From contig CAJTRL010000002.1 in the NCBI GenBank assembly GCA_910578715.1, positions 62,001 to 126,000 of the forward strand: a stretch of 64,000 nt of DNA, written 5' to 3'. Of the stretch, positions 51,948 to 61,054 are shown in pieces. Within the stretch, counting starts at the first letter, position 1. Each line of letters starts with the position of its first letter. A program made the translations under genes and the position numbers. The stretch is from an uncultured Lachnospiraceae bacterium. GTDB lineage: Bacteria; Bacillota; Clostridia; Lachnospirales; Lachnospiraceae. Under the pieces are notes generated by a model. The model was not told where the DNA came from, made no database searches, and saw only the letters and a program-made list of their open reading frames with translations.

Positions 51948-54125
51948 ATGATGAGAAAAATTATTTCACTGAATCAGAACTGGAAATTTTATCAAAATGA
52001 CCAATACAGTCAAATAGATTTGCCCCATACCTGGAACGCGGTGGACGGACAGGACGGGGGCAACGATTATTTCCGCGGAAGCTGCCGATATGTCCGGGAG
52101 CTGGAAAGGCCGGATATGGAAGCGGGAAACAGGGTGTTCCTCGAAGTAAAAGGCGCGGCGATGTCGGCACAGGTATATTTGAACGACAAAAAGCTGACGG
52201 AGCATCAGGGCGGTTATTCCGCATTCCGGGTGGAACTGACAGGGTATTTACAGGAGAAGAACGAACTTTGCATTACGGTCGATAATAGCGATAACGATAC
52301 CGTTTATCCCCAGAAAGCGGATTTTACCTTTTATGGCGGACTGTACCGGGATGTGAATCTGATTGTCGTGCCAAAGGAGCATTTTGACTTATCCTATTGC
52401 GGCGCGCCGGGCATCAGGGTGACGCCTGTTGTGAATCTTGCAGAAAAATCGGCTGTGGTCACAGTGGAAACCTGGCAGACGGGAACGGGAGAGGTCACGG
52501 TTACGGTGGATGGAAAGAGCAGGAGCGTGACGCCGGAAAACGGCCATGCCCGCGCGGTTTTTGAAATTGCCGACGTGCATTTGTGGGATGGGATAAAAGA
52601 CCCTTATTTGTATACTGCGTCCGCTTCTCTTGCGAGCGGGGATGAGATATCCGCGCGTTTTGGATGCCGCGCCTATACAATCGATGCGCAGAAAGGCTTT
52701 CTGTTAAACGGGCGCAGTTATCCGCTGCGGGGCGTCAGCCGCCATCAGGACTGGAAAGGCGCCGGCAATGCGCTGACGATGGAACATCACAGAAAGGATA
52801 TGGAGATTGTCCGGGAACTTGGAGCGAATACGCTGCGCCTCGCCCATTACCAGCACGCACAGGAATTTTATGATTTATGCGATGAAAACGGCATTATCGT
52901 CTGGGCGGAAATTCCTTATATCACCATGCACATGAAAAATGGACGGGAAAATACACTGTCCCAGATGGAAGAGCTGATTGCCCAGTGCTATAACCATCCT
53001 TCCATCGCAGTCTGGGGGCTGAGCAATGAAATTACAGCGGCCAGCGCGGTAAACGAAGACCTTTTGGAGAACCACAAACTGTTACAGGAATTGTGCCGCC
53101 GGATGGATGCGACCCGTCCGACGACGATGGCCAATGTCTTCATGCTGGAAACAGAAAGCCCGATTCTGGATATCCCGGATGTGAACAGCTACAATCTGTA
53201 TTTCGGATGGTATCTGGGAGAACTGGAACAGAATGACGAATTTTTCGACGACTACCATAGAAAGTACCCTGACCGGCCCATCGGTTTCAGCGAGTACGGC
53301 GCGGACGCCAATCCGCAGTACCAGAGCAGTCAGCCGGAAAAGGGAGACTATACGGAATCTTACCAGGCGCTTTATCACGAGCATATGCTGGAGATGATAG
53401 AAAAACGCCCCTGGCTGTGGGCTGCTCATGTCTGGAATCTGTTCGATTTTGCGGCTGACGGACGGGACGAAGGCGGCAAACACGGAGAGAACCAGAAAGG
53501 ACTCGTTACCTTTGACAGAAAAACGAAAAAAGATGCTTTTTATCTGTATAAAGCTGCATGGAACCCGGAGCCGATGGTGCATGTCTGCGGCGGACGATAT
53601 GTGGAGCGGGCGGAAGAAGTGACGGAAATCAAAGTCTATTCCAATGCGGAAGAGGTGTCTCTGTATGTGGACGGGGAACTTTTCGAGAAGCAGAAAGCGC
53701 ACCGGGTATTCCGTTTTTCCGTTCCCATTTCAGGAGAACATACAATAGAGGCGAAAGCCGCCGGGCAGAGCGATACCATCAAAATCCGCCGGGTGGAACA
53801 GCCGAATCCGGCCTATGTATTTGTAAAGAAACAAGACGTCGTCAACTGGTTCGACCAGGACGAATTTGACCCGGAATGCTATTCCGTTTCCGATACGCTG
53901 GCGGACTTGCGGGCCAACCCGGAGGCGGGCGCAATCGTAAACCGGATGATGGAAAAAGGCGCGGCCTCCCGCGGCGATGTGGCGGAAGCGGTGAAGGACA
54001 ATCCGGGATTACAGCGGATGATGGGGCGGATGACACTCATCAGCCTTTTGAAACAGGCCGGGGATATCGACGAAGAAAGCATAAAACAGCTTAACCGCGT
54101 TCTGCAGAAAATCAGAAAGAACTGA
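51948..54125 (+). CDS. GH2 family beta-galactosidase-like glycosidase
   Basis: 725 residues, no signal peptide. Sugar-binding domain (IDLPHTWNAVDGQDGGNDYFRG), Ig-like domain, TIM barrel with LRGVSRHQDWKGAGNAL, acid/base Glu in AVWGLSNEITAAS, nucleophile Glu in IGFSEYGADANP, followed by a DUF4982-like beta domain (EEVTEIKVYSNAEEVSLYVDG) and a helical C-terminus of about 75 residues (NPEAGAIVNRMMEKGAA...). Substrate could be a beta-galactoside or related. AAAGGAAA lies upstream. The isomerase and GH78 genes follow co-directionally. Confidence 0.9.
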   Translation: MMRKIISLNQNWKFYQNDQYSQIDLPHTWNAVDGQDGGNDYFRGSCRYVRELERPDMEAGNRVFLEVKGAAMSAQVYLNDKKLTEHQGGYSAFRVELTGYLQEKNELCITVDNSDNDTVYPQKADFTFYGGLYRDVNLIVVPKEHFDLSYCGAPGIRVTPVVNLAEKSAVVTVETWQTGTGEVTVTVDGKSRSVTPENGHARAVFEIADVHLWDGIKDPYLYTASASLASGDEISARFGCRAYTIDAQKGFLLNGRSYPLRGVSRHQDWKGAGNALTMEHHRKDMEIVRELGANTLRLAHYQHAQEFYDLCDENGIIVWAEIPYITMHMKNGRENTLSQMEELIAQCYNHPSIAVWGLSNEITAASAVNEDLLENHKLLQELCRRMDATRPTTMANVFMLETESPILDIPDVNSYNLYFGWYLGELEQNDEFFDDYHRKYPDRPIGFSEYGADANPQYQSSQPEKGDYTESYQALYHEHMLEMIEKRPWLWAAHVWNLFDFAADGRDEGGKHGENQKGLVTFDRKTKKDAFYLYKAAWNPEPMVHVCGGRYVERAEEVTEIKVYSNAEEVSLYVDGELFEKQKAHRVFRFSVPISGEHTIEAKAAGQSDTIKIRRVEQPNPAYVFVKKQDVVNWFDQDEFDPECYSVSDTLADLRANPEAGAIVNRMMEKGAASRGDVAEAVKDNPGLQRMMGRMTLISLLKQAGDIDEESIKQLNRVLQKIRKN

Positions 54126-54160
54126 GAGCGGCGGAGAGGAAAGAAAGGAATGGTTACGAA

Positions 54161-55009
54161 ATGCCAGTTAAAGCAGTACAGCAGTTTATGCTCGGAACGG
54201 TAATGAATAAAGAGGCACAGGCGCGCGATACGATGGAAAAAATGAAGGCCGCGGGTTATGAGGGCATTGAATTATGCGGTTTTATGATTCATCCCAGCGG
54301 ATTTCTTGTAAAGATGATGACGAAAGCGGCGGGGATGCCCGTCGGAAATGGCGGAAAACTGGACTGGCCCCGGCTGGTAAAAGAAAGCGGCCTGAAAGTC
54401 GTGTCCATTCATCAGGATTTAGGCAGTGTGGAACGCGGTCCAGAGACGGTGGCACAGGAAGCGGCGCAGTTTGGAACCGACAGGATTGTTATAACCGGTA
54501 TGTACCGATTCGCATACGGAGAATTAGAAGAAGTCAAAATATTGGCCGAAAGACTGAACAAAGCGGGAGCGGCCCTTAAAGCGGAGGGAATCCGTTTATT
54601 CTATCATAACCATAATTGTGAGTTCCTGAAAAATACTTCCGGCCGGAACGCCTATCAGATTCTGCTGGAAGAAACAGACCCGGAAATGGTGAATTTTGAA
54701 TTTGACAGTTACTGGTGCGCGGAGTGCGGCGAAAATCCGTTGGCCGTTATGGATATGCTTGGCAGCCGGATGAAGCTGTGGCATATTAATGACCGGGGAA
54801 CGCGCCAGACAGGGCCCTGTATGACTCCCATAGTCAAAAGCGACAGCATGGAACTGGGGACAGGGGCGATGCCTTTAGAACTGCTTTCCAATAAGGCCAA
54901 AGCGCTCGGCGTGGAAGCGGTCGTTCTGGAAAGCCACCGGAACTGGCTCGATAAGAGTCCGGTCAGAAGTTTTGAGAAGAGCGCGGAATTTTTGAAGGAA
55001 CATCTTTAA
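54161..55009 (+). CDS. Sugar phosphate isomerase/epimerase (xylose-isomerase-like barrel)
   Basis: 282-residue AP-endonuclease-2-type TIM barrel. Metal-site segments: YEGIELCGF, VVSIHQDLGSVE, IRLFYHNHNCEF, MVNFEFDSYWCAECGENPL, MKLWHINDRGTRQ, and VVLESHRNW. It interconverts or modifies a sugar in the catabolic cluster; precise reaction unknown. 35 bases after GH2 and 205 before GH78. Confidence 0.85.
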   Translation: MPVKAVQQFMLGTVMNKEAQARDTMEKMKAAGYEGIELCGFMIHPSGFLVKMMTKAAGMPVGNGGKLDWPRLVKESGLKVVSIHQDLGSVERGPETVAQEAAQFGTDRIVITGMYRFAYGELEEVKILAERLNKAGAALKAEGIRLFYHNHNCEFLKNTSGRNAYQILLEETDPEMVNFEFDSYWCAECGENPLAVMDMLGSRMKLWHINDRGTRQTGPCMTPIVKSDSMELGTGAMPLELLSNKAKALGVEAVVLESHRNWLDKSPVRSFEKSAEFLKEHL

Positions 55010-55020
55010 AATGGCGCCTT

Positions 55021-55049
55021 TTGACATCCGAATCTTATAATCTTTATAT
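55021..55049 (+). promoter_or_regulatory. Promoter upstream of the GH78 leader
   Basis: TTGACA (55021-55026), 17-base spacer, TTATAT (55044-55049). It lies just after the isomerase gene and in front of the structured leader at 55068. Confidence 0.55.
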
Positions 55050-55067
55050 GCAGAAAGGGAGATTACT

Positions 55068-55201
55068 GTGAAAAATCAGCTTGATAGCTGATTTTATCAC
55101 ATGCTATTTGTGCCGAGAACGTCACAAATAAGCCTTGAGCCGACAAGAGAAACTGCATACGCAGATTTCTCTTGCGGTTCCTCGAACGTAAACGTTCTCG
55201 G
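55068..55201 (+). ncRNA. Structured 5' leader of the rhamnosidase gene
   Basis: Hairpin 1: GTGA + AAAATCAGCT (55068-55081) with AGCTGATTTT-A-TCAC (55086-55100). Hairpin 2: TATTTGTG (55105-55112) with CACAAATA (55123-55130), whose loop CCGAGAACGT (55113-55122) is fully complementary to ACGTTCTCGG (55192-55201), just before the AAAGGAGG ribosome binding site. Hairpin 3: GAGCCG-N2-AAGAGAAACTGC with GCAG-A-TTTCTCTT-G-CGGTTC (55137-55180). The loop-to-3' pairing excludes or pseudoknots with hairpin 2, as a translational switch would. No known riboswitch recognised. Confidence 0.55.
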
Positions 55202-55214
55202 AAAGGAGGATATC

Positions 55215-57503
55215 ATGTACGAGCAGTTAAGAGAGCAGTTTATCCGGGCGGACAGAGCTTTTCAGGAGGGAACGGTCGATGTCTTTGAACAGGCGGTTTC
55301 TATAAAGGATAAGGGGAAGATAACAAAGGCCGTGTTGTGTATGACCGCGCTTGGCATTTATGAGGCGGAACTTAACGGGGAAAAAGTGGGGGATATTTTA
55401 TTTGCGCCCGGATATACTTATTATCCCCGCCAGTTACAGGTACAGACCTATGATGTGACGGAAATGTTGACCGGACAGGACAATGTTCTCCGGGTCTATC
55501 TGGGACAGGGCTGGTACTGCGGCCGCTATACTTTTGAGAACAAATGCCAGATATACGGGGAATATGCGGCCTGTGCATGGCAGTTGACGGTAACGTGCGA
55601 AAACGGCGACGTCGTTTATACCAGCCGGGACGATTCGGTAACGATGCGGAAAAGTCCCTATGATTATGCGGGATTTTATGACGGGGAAATTTATCATGCC
55701 GACAGCTCTTCCGGCGGAAGCGATGCGGTGTGCAAAGCCGGAGCGGCTATGCCGTCCGGAGCCGAAACGATGGTACCGTCCGGAGCCGGCGCAAAGCCTG
55801 TTCCATACGGAGGAAAGCTGCCGGAAGTTCTGGAAGAGGGGATTCTGTATACGAAGATACAGGAGACCATTCCGGTCAAAACCGTGACGAAGCGCGGCGA
55901 TACGACGATTCTGGACTTTGGGCAGAATTTTGCCGGCTTTGTGGAGATTGACCCGGCGCATATGAACGGTACGATGCTGAAGCTCCGGCATGGGGAAATC
56001 CTGAATAAGGACGGAAGCCTTTATACGACCAATCTGCGCAAAGCAAAGGCGGAGACCGTATACTACAAGGGTGCGGAGACGAAAAAATACCGTCCCCGGT
56101 TCAGCTTTATGGGATTCCGGTATGTGGAACTTTCCGGCGTGGCGTATGAGGAAGGACTGTTGACTGGAATAGTCATTCATAGCGAAATGGAGCGCACAGG
56201 ATTTTTTGCCTGTGAGAATCAAAAGGTGGAACGGCTCTATCGCAATCAGGTGTGGGGACAGCGCAGCAATTATCTGGAAGTGCCGACGGACTGCCCGCAG
56301 CGCGACGAGCGGATGGGATATACCGGAGACGGTCATGTGTTTGCGTTGACCGGTTCGTACAATTATGATACGGAGCCTTTTCTTGCAAAATTCTTGAAAG
56401 ACATCCGTTATACGCAGATGGATAATTCCGAAGGCTATGTGGCGCCTGTCGTGCCTGCACGGGGACCGGAAGGGGTCGGCTTCATGAGTATGCTCGGATG
56501 GGGAAATGCGGTTACGATTCTGCCGGAAATGCTTTGGCAGCAGTACGGGACGGACAAATATCTGCGGGAGCAGTATGACAGTATGAAAGCCCATGTGGAG
56601 TGCGAAATCCGCCATATGGGGAAAGGACTGATGGGCAAGAAAGATTTGTGGATGGGCCCAAGTCTCGGCGACTGGCTGGCCCCTGGCAAAGATGTGAAAT
56701 ACATGGCGATGCACAACGGCCCGGTATCGAATGCGTTTATCGTCAATGATTTGCGTATTTTATCCGAGACTGCACATCGACTGAATCAGTCAGAGGATGA
56801 AAAACGTTACCGGGAGCAGCTTGCCAGAACATCGGCCGCTTATCTGAAAGCCTTCGTCAAAAAGGATGGGACGATGAAAGACAATTATCAGGGCGCGTAT
56901 GTCATGGCCCTGCGGTTCGTGATTCCAAAAGGCGCGTTATGGGACGCCTGTTTTGGGAAGCTGATGGAGAAAATCCGGGAAGAGGGCATGCAGACGGGCT
57001 TTTTTGCGACGCAGCATCTTCTGCCTCTGCTTGCCGATAACGGCCAGGCCGAACTCGCTTTTGATTTGCTCCTGAACGAGACCTGTCCGGGATGGCTCTA
57101 TCAGGTCAACTGTGGCGCAACCACCACATGGGAGCGTTGGGACGCTTTGCGGCCCGATGGAACCGTCAACGAAAGCAAAATGAGCGGCGACAACATGGTA
57201 TCGTTCAATCACTATTCTTTCGGCAGTGTGGGAGAATTTTATTATCGTTATATTCTGGGCATTCAGCCGTTGGAACCGGGATATGCCAAAATCGCGCTGC
57301 ATCCTTTTATCGACAGACGGCTTGGCGGCGTGGAAGGCAGTTACCGCAGCCGCGCCGGAGAAATCCGCGTGGCATGGAAAGCGGAAAGCGACAGGGCGGC
57401 GGTGCGCTGCAGCGTTCCGGCGCCGGCAAAGCTGACGCTGCCAGACGGTTCGGTGCGGGAACTGGAAGCCGGGACGTATGAATTTGAGGTGGGAATCGGG
57501 TAG
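55215..57503 (+). CDS. GH78 family alpha-L-rhamnosidase
   Basis: 762 residues. N-terminal domain (KITKAVLCMTALGIYEAELNGEKVGDILFAPGYTYYPRQLQVQTYDVTEML), a beta domain (RGDTTILDFGQNFAGFVEID), then the (alpha/alpha)6 barrel with DCPQRDERMGYTGDGHVF (catalytic acid Glu/Asp region), NCGATTTWERWDAL and SFNHYSFGSVGEFYYRYILGI, and the C-terminal beta domain. Releases L-rhamnose from glycosides; cytoplasmic, no signal peptide. The start at 55215 has AAAGGAGG 5 bases upstream; the longer frame from 55101 runs through the structured leader. A Gly/Ala/Ser/Pro repeat (residues about 165-195, SGAETMVPSGAG) is an unusual insert. Confidence 0.92.
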   Translation: MYEQLREQFIRADRAFQEGTVDVFEQAVSIKDKGKITKAVLCMTALGIYEAELNGEKVGDILFAPGYTYYPRQLQVQTYDVTEMLTGQDNVLRVYLGQGWYCGRYTFENKCQIYGEYAACAWQLTVTCENGDVVYTSRDDSVTMRKSPYDYAGFYDGEIYHADSSSGGSDAVCKAGAAMPSGAETMVPSGAGAKPVPYGGKLPEVLEEGILYTKIQETIPVKTVTKRGDTTILDFGQNFAGFVEIDPAHMNGTMLKLRHGEILNKDGSLYTTNLRKAKAETVYYKGAETKKYRPRFSFMGFRYVELSGVAYEEGLLTGIVIHSEMERTGFFACENQKVERLYRNQVWGQRSNYLEVPTDCPQRDERMGYTGDGHVFALTGSYNYDTEPFLAKFLKDIRYTQMDNSEGYVAPVVPARGPEGVGFMSMLGWGNAVTILPEMLWQQYGTDKYLREQYDSMKAHVECEIRHMGKGLMGKKDLWMGPSLGDWLAPGKDVKYMAMHNGPVSNAFIVNDLRILSETAHRLNQSEDEKRYREQLARTSAAYLKAFVKKDGTMKDNYQGAYVMALRFVIPKGALWDACFGKLMEKIREEGMQTGFFATQHLLPLLADNGQAELAFDLLLNETCPGWLYQVNCGATTTWERWDALRPDGTVNESKMSGDNMVSFNHYSFGSVGEFYYRYILGIQPLEPGYAKIALHPFIDRRLGGVEGSYRSRAGEIRVAWKAESDRAAVRCSVPAPAKLTLPDGSVRELEAGTYEFEVGIG

Positions 57504-57580
57504 AGAGTAAAAGCATTGTACAAACAACGGCTCCGCCCTGGTTGTCGTTTGCATGGGCGGCCGGGCGGGAAGGGAAAGAT

Positions 57581-57901
57581 ATGAAGAATGCTATTGATAT
57601 AGCAAGAGATGCAATGGAATTAACGTGTGTTACTCTGGAAGATTATAAAAAGAAAATTCCATCACCATCTGATTCATTAGATATTACAAAGGGGACTTAC
57701 TCAAATAAAGGAGAAACTATTTTATCCTGTGTTGATATCGATTCTGGTGAATACAGAAGAAAAATAGATACAAAAACTGTCAGAAGAAATGTTGCACTTC
57801 CAAGCTGGCTCGATTATGAGGCTGAACATGCAGGAATTAATGTTTCGAGAATACTACAAGAAGCGTTAATGAATGTGTTGAATGTAAAGAGAAATATATA
57901 A
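57581..57901 (+). pseudogene. 5'-truncated HicB-type antitoxin
   Basis: 106 residues from ATG 57581 (GGAAGGGAAAG just upstream). The segment AIDIARDAMELTCVTLEDYKKKIPSPS matches the middle of HicB antitoxins, and KTVRRNVALPSWLDYEAEHAGINVSRILQEALMNVL is their C-terminal ribbon-helix-helix domain. The HicB N-terminus and any hicA toxin are missing, so the gene is a remnant cut off at about 57,570, where GC-rich DNA changes to AT-rich DNA. It may still be translated. Start of the graveyard region. Confidence 0.7.
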
Positions 57902-58268
57902 TTGATGGATTTGTTTTGCCAGTTCATTTATCATATACAGATAAATGCTTAATTTTATAGAAGGTAACAAATGATAAGAAGAGTAATGTTTATGAAAATG
58001 CAGCATATCCTGATTTATCAATAGAAGTAAAAAAACCAGATGTGGTGTTTAAAAATGGGCAGATAATAAAATACGCTTTTTAGTTGTTTCATACTAACCA
58101 TACGGTAGTGAAAAATAGAACTGTCTGAAAATAGAGCGGTGAGGGTAATAGAATAAGTATAAAAAGATTATCGGAAAGAAAATATCTTTTGGGTAGTCTT
58201 TTTATTTTACACATGTTATTATAAAAATGTAGATTTGCAGGAATAATTCATACGAATTAGCGATTAGA
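57902..58268. other. AT-rich degenerate DNA
   Basis: No intact gene. A frame at about 57965-58083 reads ...VYENAAYPDLSIEVKKPDVVF...KYAF and stops; it looks like the tail of a lost gene, family not recognised. A hairpin AAAAAGATTATC (58161-58172)/GGGTAGTCTTTTT (58191-58203) with G-T wobbles and a T-tail may be an old terminator. Confidence 0.4.
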
Positions 58269-58291
58269 TACGGGGTGCTGCTTTCAGGGTA

Positions 58292-58555
58292 TTGAACGAT
58301 GCAGGATGCCGGGCATGGGTGAGCATTGAGCCGTATTCGACGCCGAATATGATAGAGCAGGATTTGCATGAAATATTAGACGCTGTATCGTTCACCGATA
58401 AAATCATCTTCGGAAGAACGAACTACAGCAAAGAGGCAAACTCTTATGCAGAGCATAGACGGTTTTACAATGAGCGGGCTGCGGAAGTGAAAGCCTTCTG
58501 CAAGGAACACGGAATTGCCTGCCATATAAAGGCAAAGACGATAACGGAAGAATGA
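58292..58555 (+). pseudogene. Radical SAM protein, 3' fragment
   Basis: 87 residues that match only the C-terminus of a radical SAM protein found in mobile islands (LNDAGCRAWVSIEPYSTPNMIEQDL...VSFTDKIIFGRTNYSKEANSY...FYNERAAEVKAFCKEHGIACHIK). The [4Fe-4S] CxxxCxxC N-terminal part is absent and the frame has no convincing start. It ends directly before the restriction-modification fossil, as in intact islands where such genes are neighbours. Confidence 0.6.
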
Positions 58556-58565
58556 GGTGAACATA

Positions 58566-59539
58566 GTGGCACTACTACAAGACTTAATCTTGCAGATTGA
58601 TGATCCCACGCTCCGTGAGAGGATACTGCGCGAAACGAATAAACTGGTAAACTCTTTTCCGAATGGCGCACCTGCTCAGTATGTCCAGATTGCATCGCGA
58701 GGCTATTCGTGAAGTTCAGGACGAGATTGTACAGATGATTCGCGGCTATGTGGATGATTTGAAAGCAAAAGATAAGTATGATGAACTGGTTCAGCAGGTA
58801 AAGCAGTTTAAGCTCGCGACGCAGATTTTTGATGCTTTCGGCGAAACCGTGGACAATTATTTGGTTCATGATATGTTTACGACCACGGACACCGATATTG
58901 AGCGTCAATTCCAGATTGCCGATACAAAGCTGGGACGCGAAGGCATCGGTATGGCATATGGCAACAAATACATGGACATGGAGGATATTACTGCTTTTAA
59001 GGTGGATGTCATCCTATTTGTCGCCGATGAAGACTGCATGAACAGGCTGCATAAGTATGCGGAGACTCGCTGTAAGTGACACGACAGGTGTTGCTGCGAT
59101 GAAGCTGAACACATGGGAGGCAGGAGTCGTTGCTGAGGAAGAAAAGAGATCGGATTTCGTCTGCTGGATTAGAAATCCATCCAAAGCATCTTGGGCACTT
59201 TGCATCCCTTATGAAATCGACGGAGAAACAAAGCCTGCCTATCCGGATTTTATCGTAGTTCGTGAGGACAAGGCGCTCGGTTATGTCATCGATATTCTTG
59301 AATCTCACAATCCAGATTTCAAAGACAATCTAGGCAAGGCTAAGGGCTTTGCAGAATATGCAAAGCAGAATCCGGGTGTCGGAAGAATTCAATTGATCAG
59401 GCAGAGCAAGGATGCGGCGGGGAAGGAACGCTTCAAGCGTCTTGATATGTACCGGACTGCCATCCGAGATAAAGTGCTGCATGCCGTGAACAACGATGAA
59501 TTGGATCATATCTTTGATACAGACAGGTTTTTCGAGTAA
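58566..59539 (+). pseudogene. Type III restriction-modification remnant (mod start fused to res pieces)
   Basis: Three pieces in three frames. A GTG start with AGGTGA upstream (58566) opens a frame reading ALLQDLILQIDDPTLRERI...ETNKLV, the N-terminus of a type III-like DNA methyltransferase, lost after about 28 codons. The next frame (about 58651-59079) reads TLFRMAHLLSMSRLHREAI...DELVQQVKQFKLATQIFDAFGE...FVADEDCMNRL, an internal part of the DEAD-box restriction subunit. The third frame (59057-59539) reads WEAGVVAEEEKRSDFVCWIRNP...KPAYPDFIVVREDKALGYVIDILE, the C-terminal nuclease domain. Deletions and two frame changes make it non-functional. It contains several GATC sites. Confidence 0.75.
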
Positions 59540-59554
59540 GAGAGGGAACGCTAT

Positions 59555-61054
59555 ATGACAATTGAAGAAGTTCTCGCGAAGAATGAAAAACAGATATTTG
59601 ACCGCAAAAGCATACAGATCAAACCTGTAGACCTGTCAGATACTATTTGCGCTTTTGCAAATGCGGACGGCGGCACGATTGCCATTGGCATTTCGGACAA
59701 GCACCGCAGAATCGAGGGTGTCGATTATCACGAGGAGCAGCTGAATGAAATTCTGCGGACACCAATAGATTTCTGTAATCCGACGGTTCCGATAACCACG
59801 GAGATGGTAGAATGCATCAACTTTGAAGGAAAGCCGGATCACGTGCTTTTGATGCACATTGAAGCCAGCCCATTGCTCCATGCAAATCAGGCCGATGAGG
59901 CATTTCTTCGTGTCGGAGATAAAAGCAAAAAGCTGGATTTCACCGACCGCATGACTCTGATGTATGCCAAAGGTGTGCGCTATTTTGAGGACGAGCCTGT
60001 GGCCGATGCTGCCATCGAAGATATTGATCTGGAATTCGTAGGAAGCTATTGCAAGCACATCGGATACACAAAGTCTCCGGAGGAATATGTCCGTGAGAAC
60101 AAGAGGTTTGTTACGGTGAAAGACGGCAAGGATCAAGTTTCTGTGGCTGCGATTCTGCTGTTTGGAAAGAATCCGCAGATATTCTTCCCTCGTGCCTTTA
60201 TCCGTTTTATCCGCTACGATGGCACGGAAGCAAAAGTCGGCAAGGACATGAACGTGGTCAAAGATATGATATTCGAAGGCCGCATTCTGGAGCAGGTGGA
60301 AAAGGCCGTCGATTTTATCAAGATTCAAATGAAGGAAAAGACCTATCTCGGTCATAATGGCATTTTCGTTACCGAGGAAGAATACAGTGAATTCGTCCGC
60401 ACCGAGATTGTGGTTAATGCGGCTACCCACCGGGATTACGGGATCAAAGGCACGGATATCCAGATCAAGATGTTTGATGACCGCCTGGAGGTGGACAGCC
60501 CAGGCACCTTCGCCGGGATGGTGAAGAAAGAGAACATCCGCTACACCCACTTCTCCCGCAATCCGAAGATAGCCGCATTTCTGAAGGATTACGGCTATGT
60601 AAAAGAATACGGTGAGGGTGTTGACCGAATGTGCAAGGAGCTGGAAGCAGTTGGTCTACCTGATCCGGTATTCAACAACAGCACCTTCATCCTCAAAACG
60701 ACGGTGATGAGCGCGTCCTTTGAGGGTAAATCGACGGATTATGCGTTGATTCAAGCTGAAAATGCGTCGATTGAACAAAACGACGCGTCGATTCATGGAA
60801 AGGACGCATTGATTGAAAGACTGAATCAGATGGAAGCAGCCGGAACCGTCTCGTACAAGGACGTGGTAGATGCGAAAGCAATAATCGCAGATGTGGACAT
60901 TCTGCAGGTAATTACGTCCAAAGAGGTAATGAGGATTCTTTCCTGCCAGACCACTAAGGCAAGACTGGTTTTAAAGAAGATGGAGGCACAGAACTTGATT
61001 AAGGCAATTCAGGGCAAGGGCAAAGGAAGGTACATTTTCAATGTATCCGAATGA
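59555..61054 (+). CDS. Schlafen/AlbA-domain ATP-binding protein
   Basis: 499 residues, intact. N-terminal AlbA_2/Schlafen AAA_4 fold (IFDRKSIQIKPVDLSDTICAFANADGGTIAIGISDKHRRIEGV; DRKS and NADGGTIAIGI are hallmarks), central ATPase-like HATPase_c_4 region (FVRTEIVVNAATHRDYGIKGTDIQIKMFDDRLEVDSPGTF...YVKEYGEGVDRMCKELEAVGLPDP), and a C-terminal winged-helix region (about 430-499). Such proteins are often carried beside restriction systems and may regulate DNA transactions or defence. It is the only intact gene in the decayed island and carries eight GATC sites, unlike the flanking host DNA. Confidence 0.85.
   Translation: MTIEEVLAKNEKQIFDRKSIQIKPVDLSDTICAFANADGGTIAIGISDKHRRIEGVDYHEEQLNEILRTPIDFCNPTVPITTEMVECINFEGKPDHVLLMHIEASPLLHANQADEAFLRVGDKSKKLDFTDRMTLMYAKGVRYFEDEPVADAAIEDIDLEFVGSYCKHIGYTKSPEEYVRENKRFVTVKDGKDQVSVAAILLFGKNPQIFFPRAFIRFIRYDGTEAKVGKDMNVVKDMIFEGRILEQVEKAVDFIKIQMKEKTYLGHNGIFVTEEEYSEFVRTEIVVNAATHRDYGIKGTDIQIKMFDDRLEVDSPGTFAGMVKKENIRYTHFSRNPKIAAFLKDYGYVKEYGEGVDRMCKELEAVGLPDPVFNNSTFILKTTVMSASFEGKSTDYALIQAENASIEQNDASIHGKDALIERLNQMEAAGTVSYKDVVDAKAIIADVDILQVITSKEVMRILSCQTTKARLVLKKMEAQNLIKAIQGKGKGRYIFNVSE

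Noticed and set aside
55434..56714. 426-codon frame antisense to the rhamnosidase gene
   Set aside because: Same reasons; the sense frame has GH78 catalytic motifs.
57504..57570. Terminator after the rhamnosidase gene
   Set aside because: A partial CAAAC/GTTTG pairing exists but with a large loop and no T-tract.
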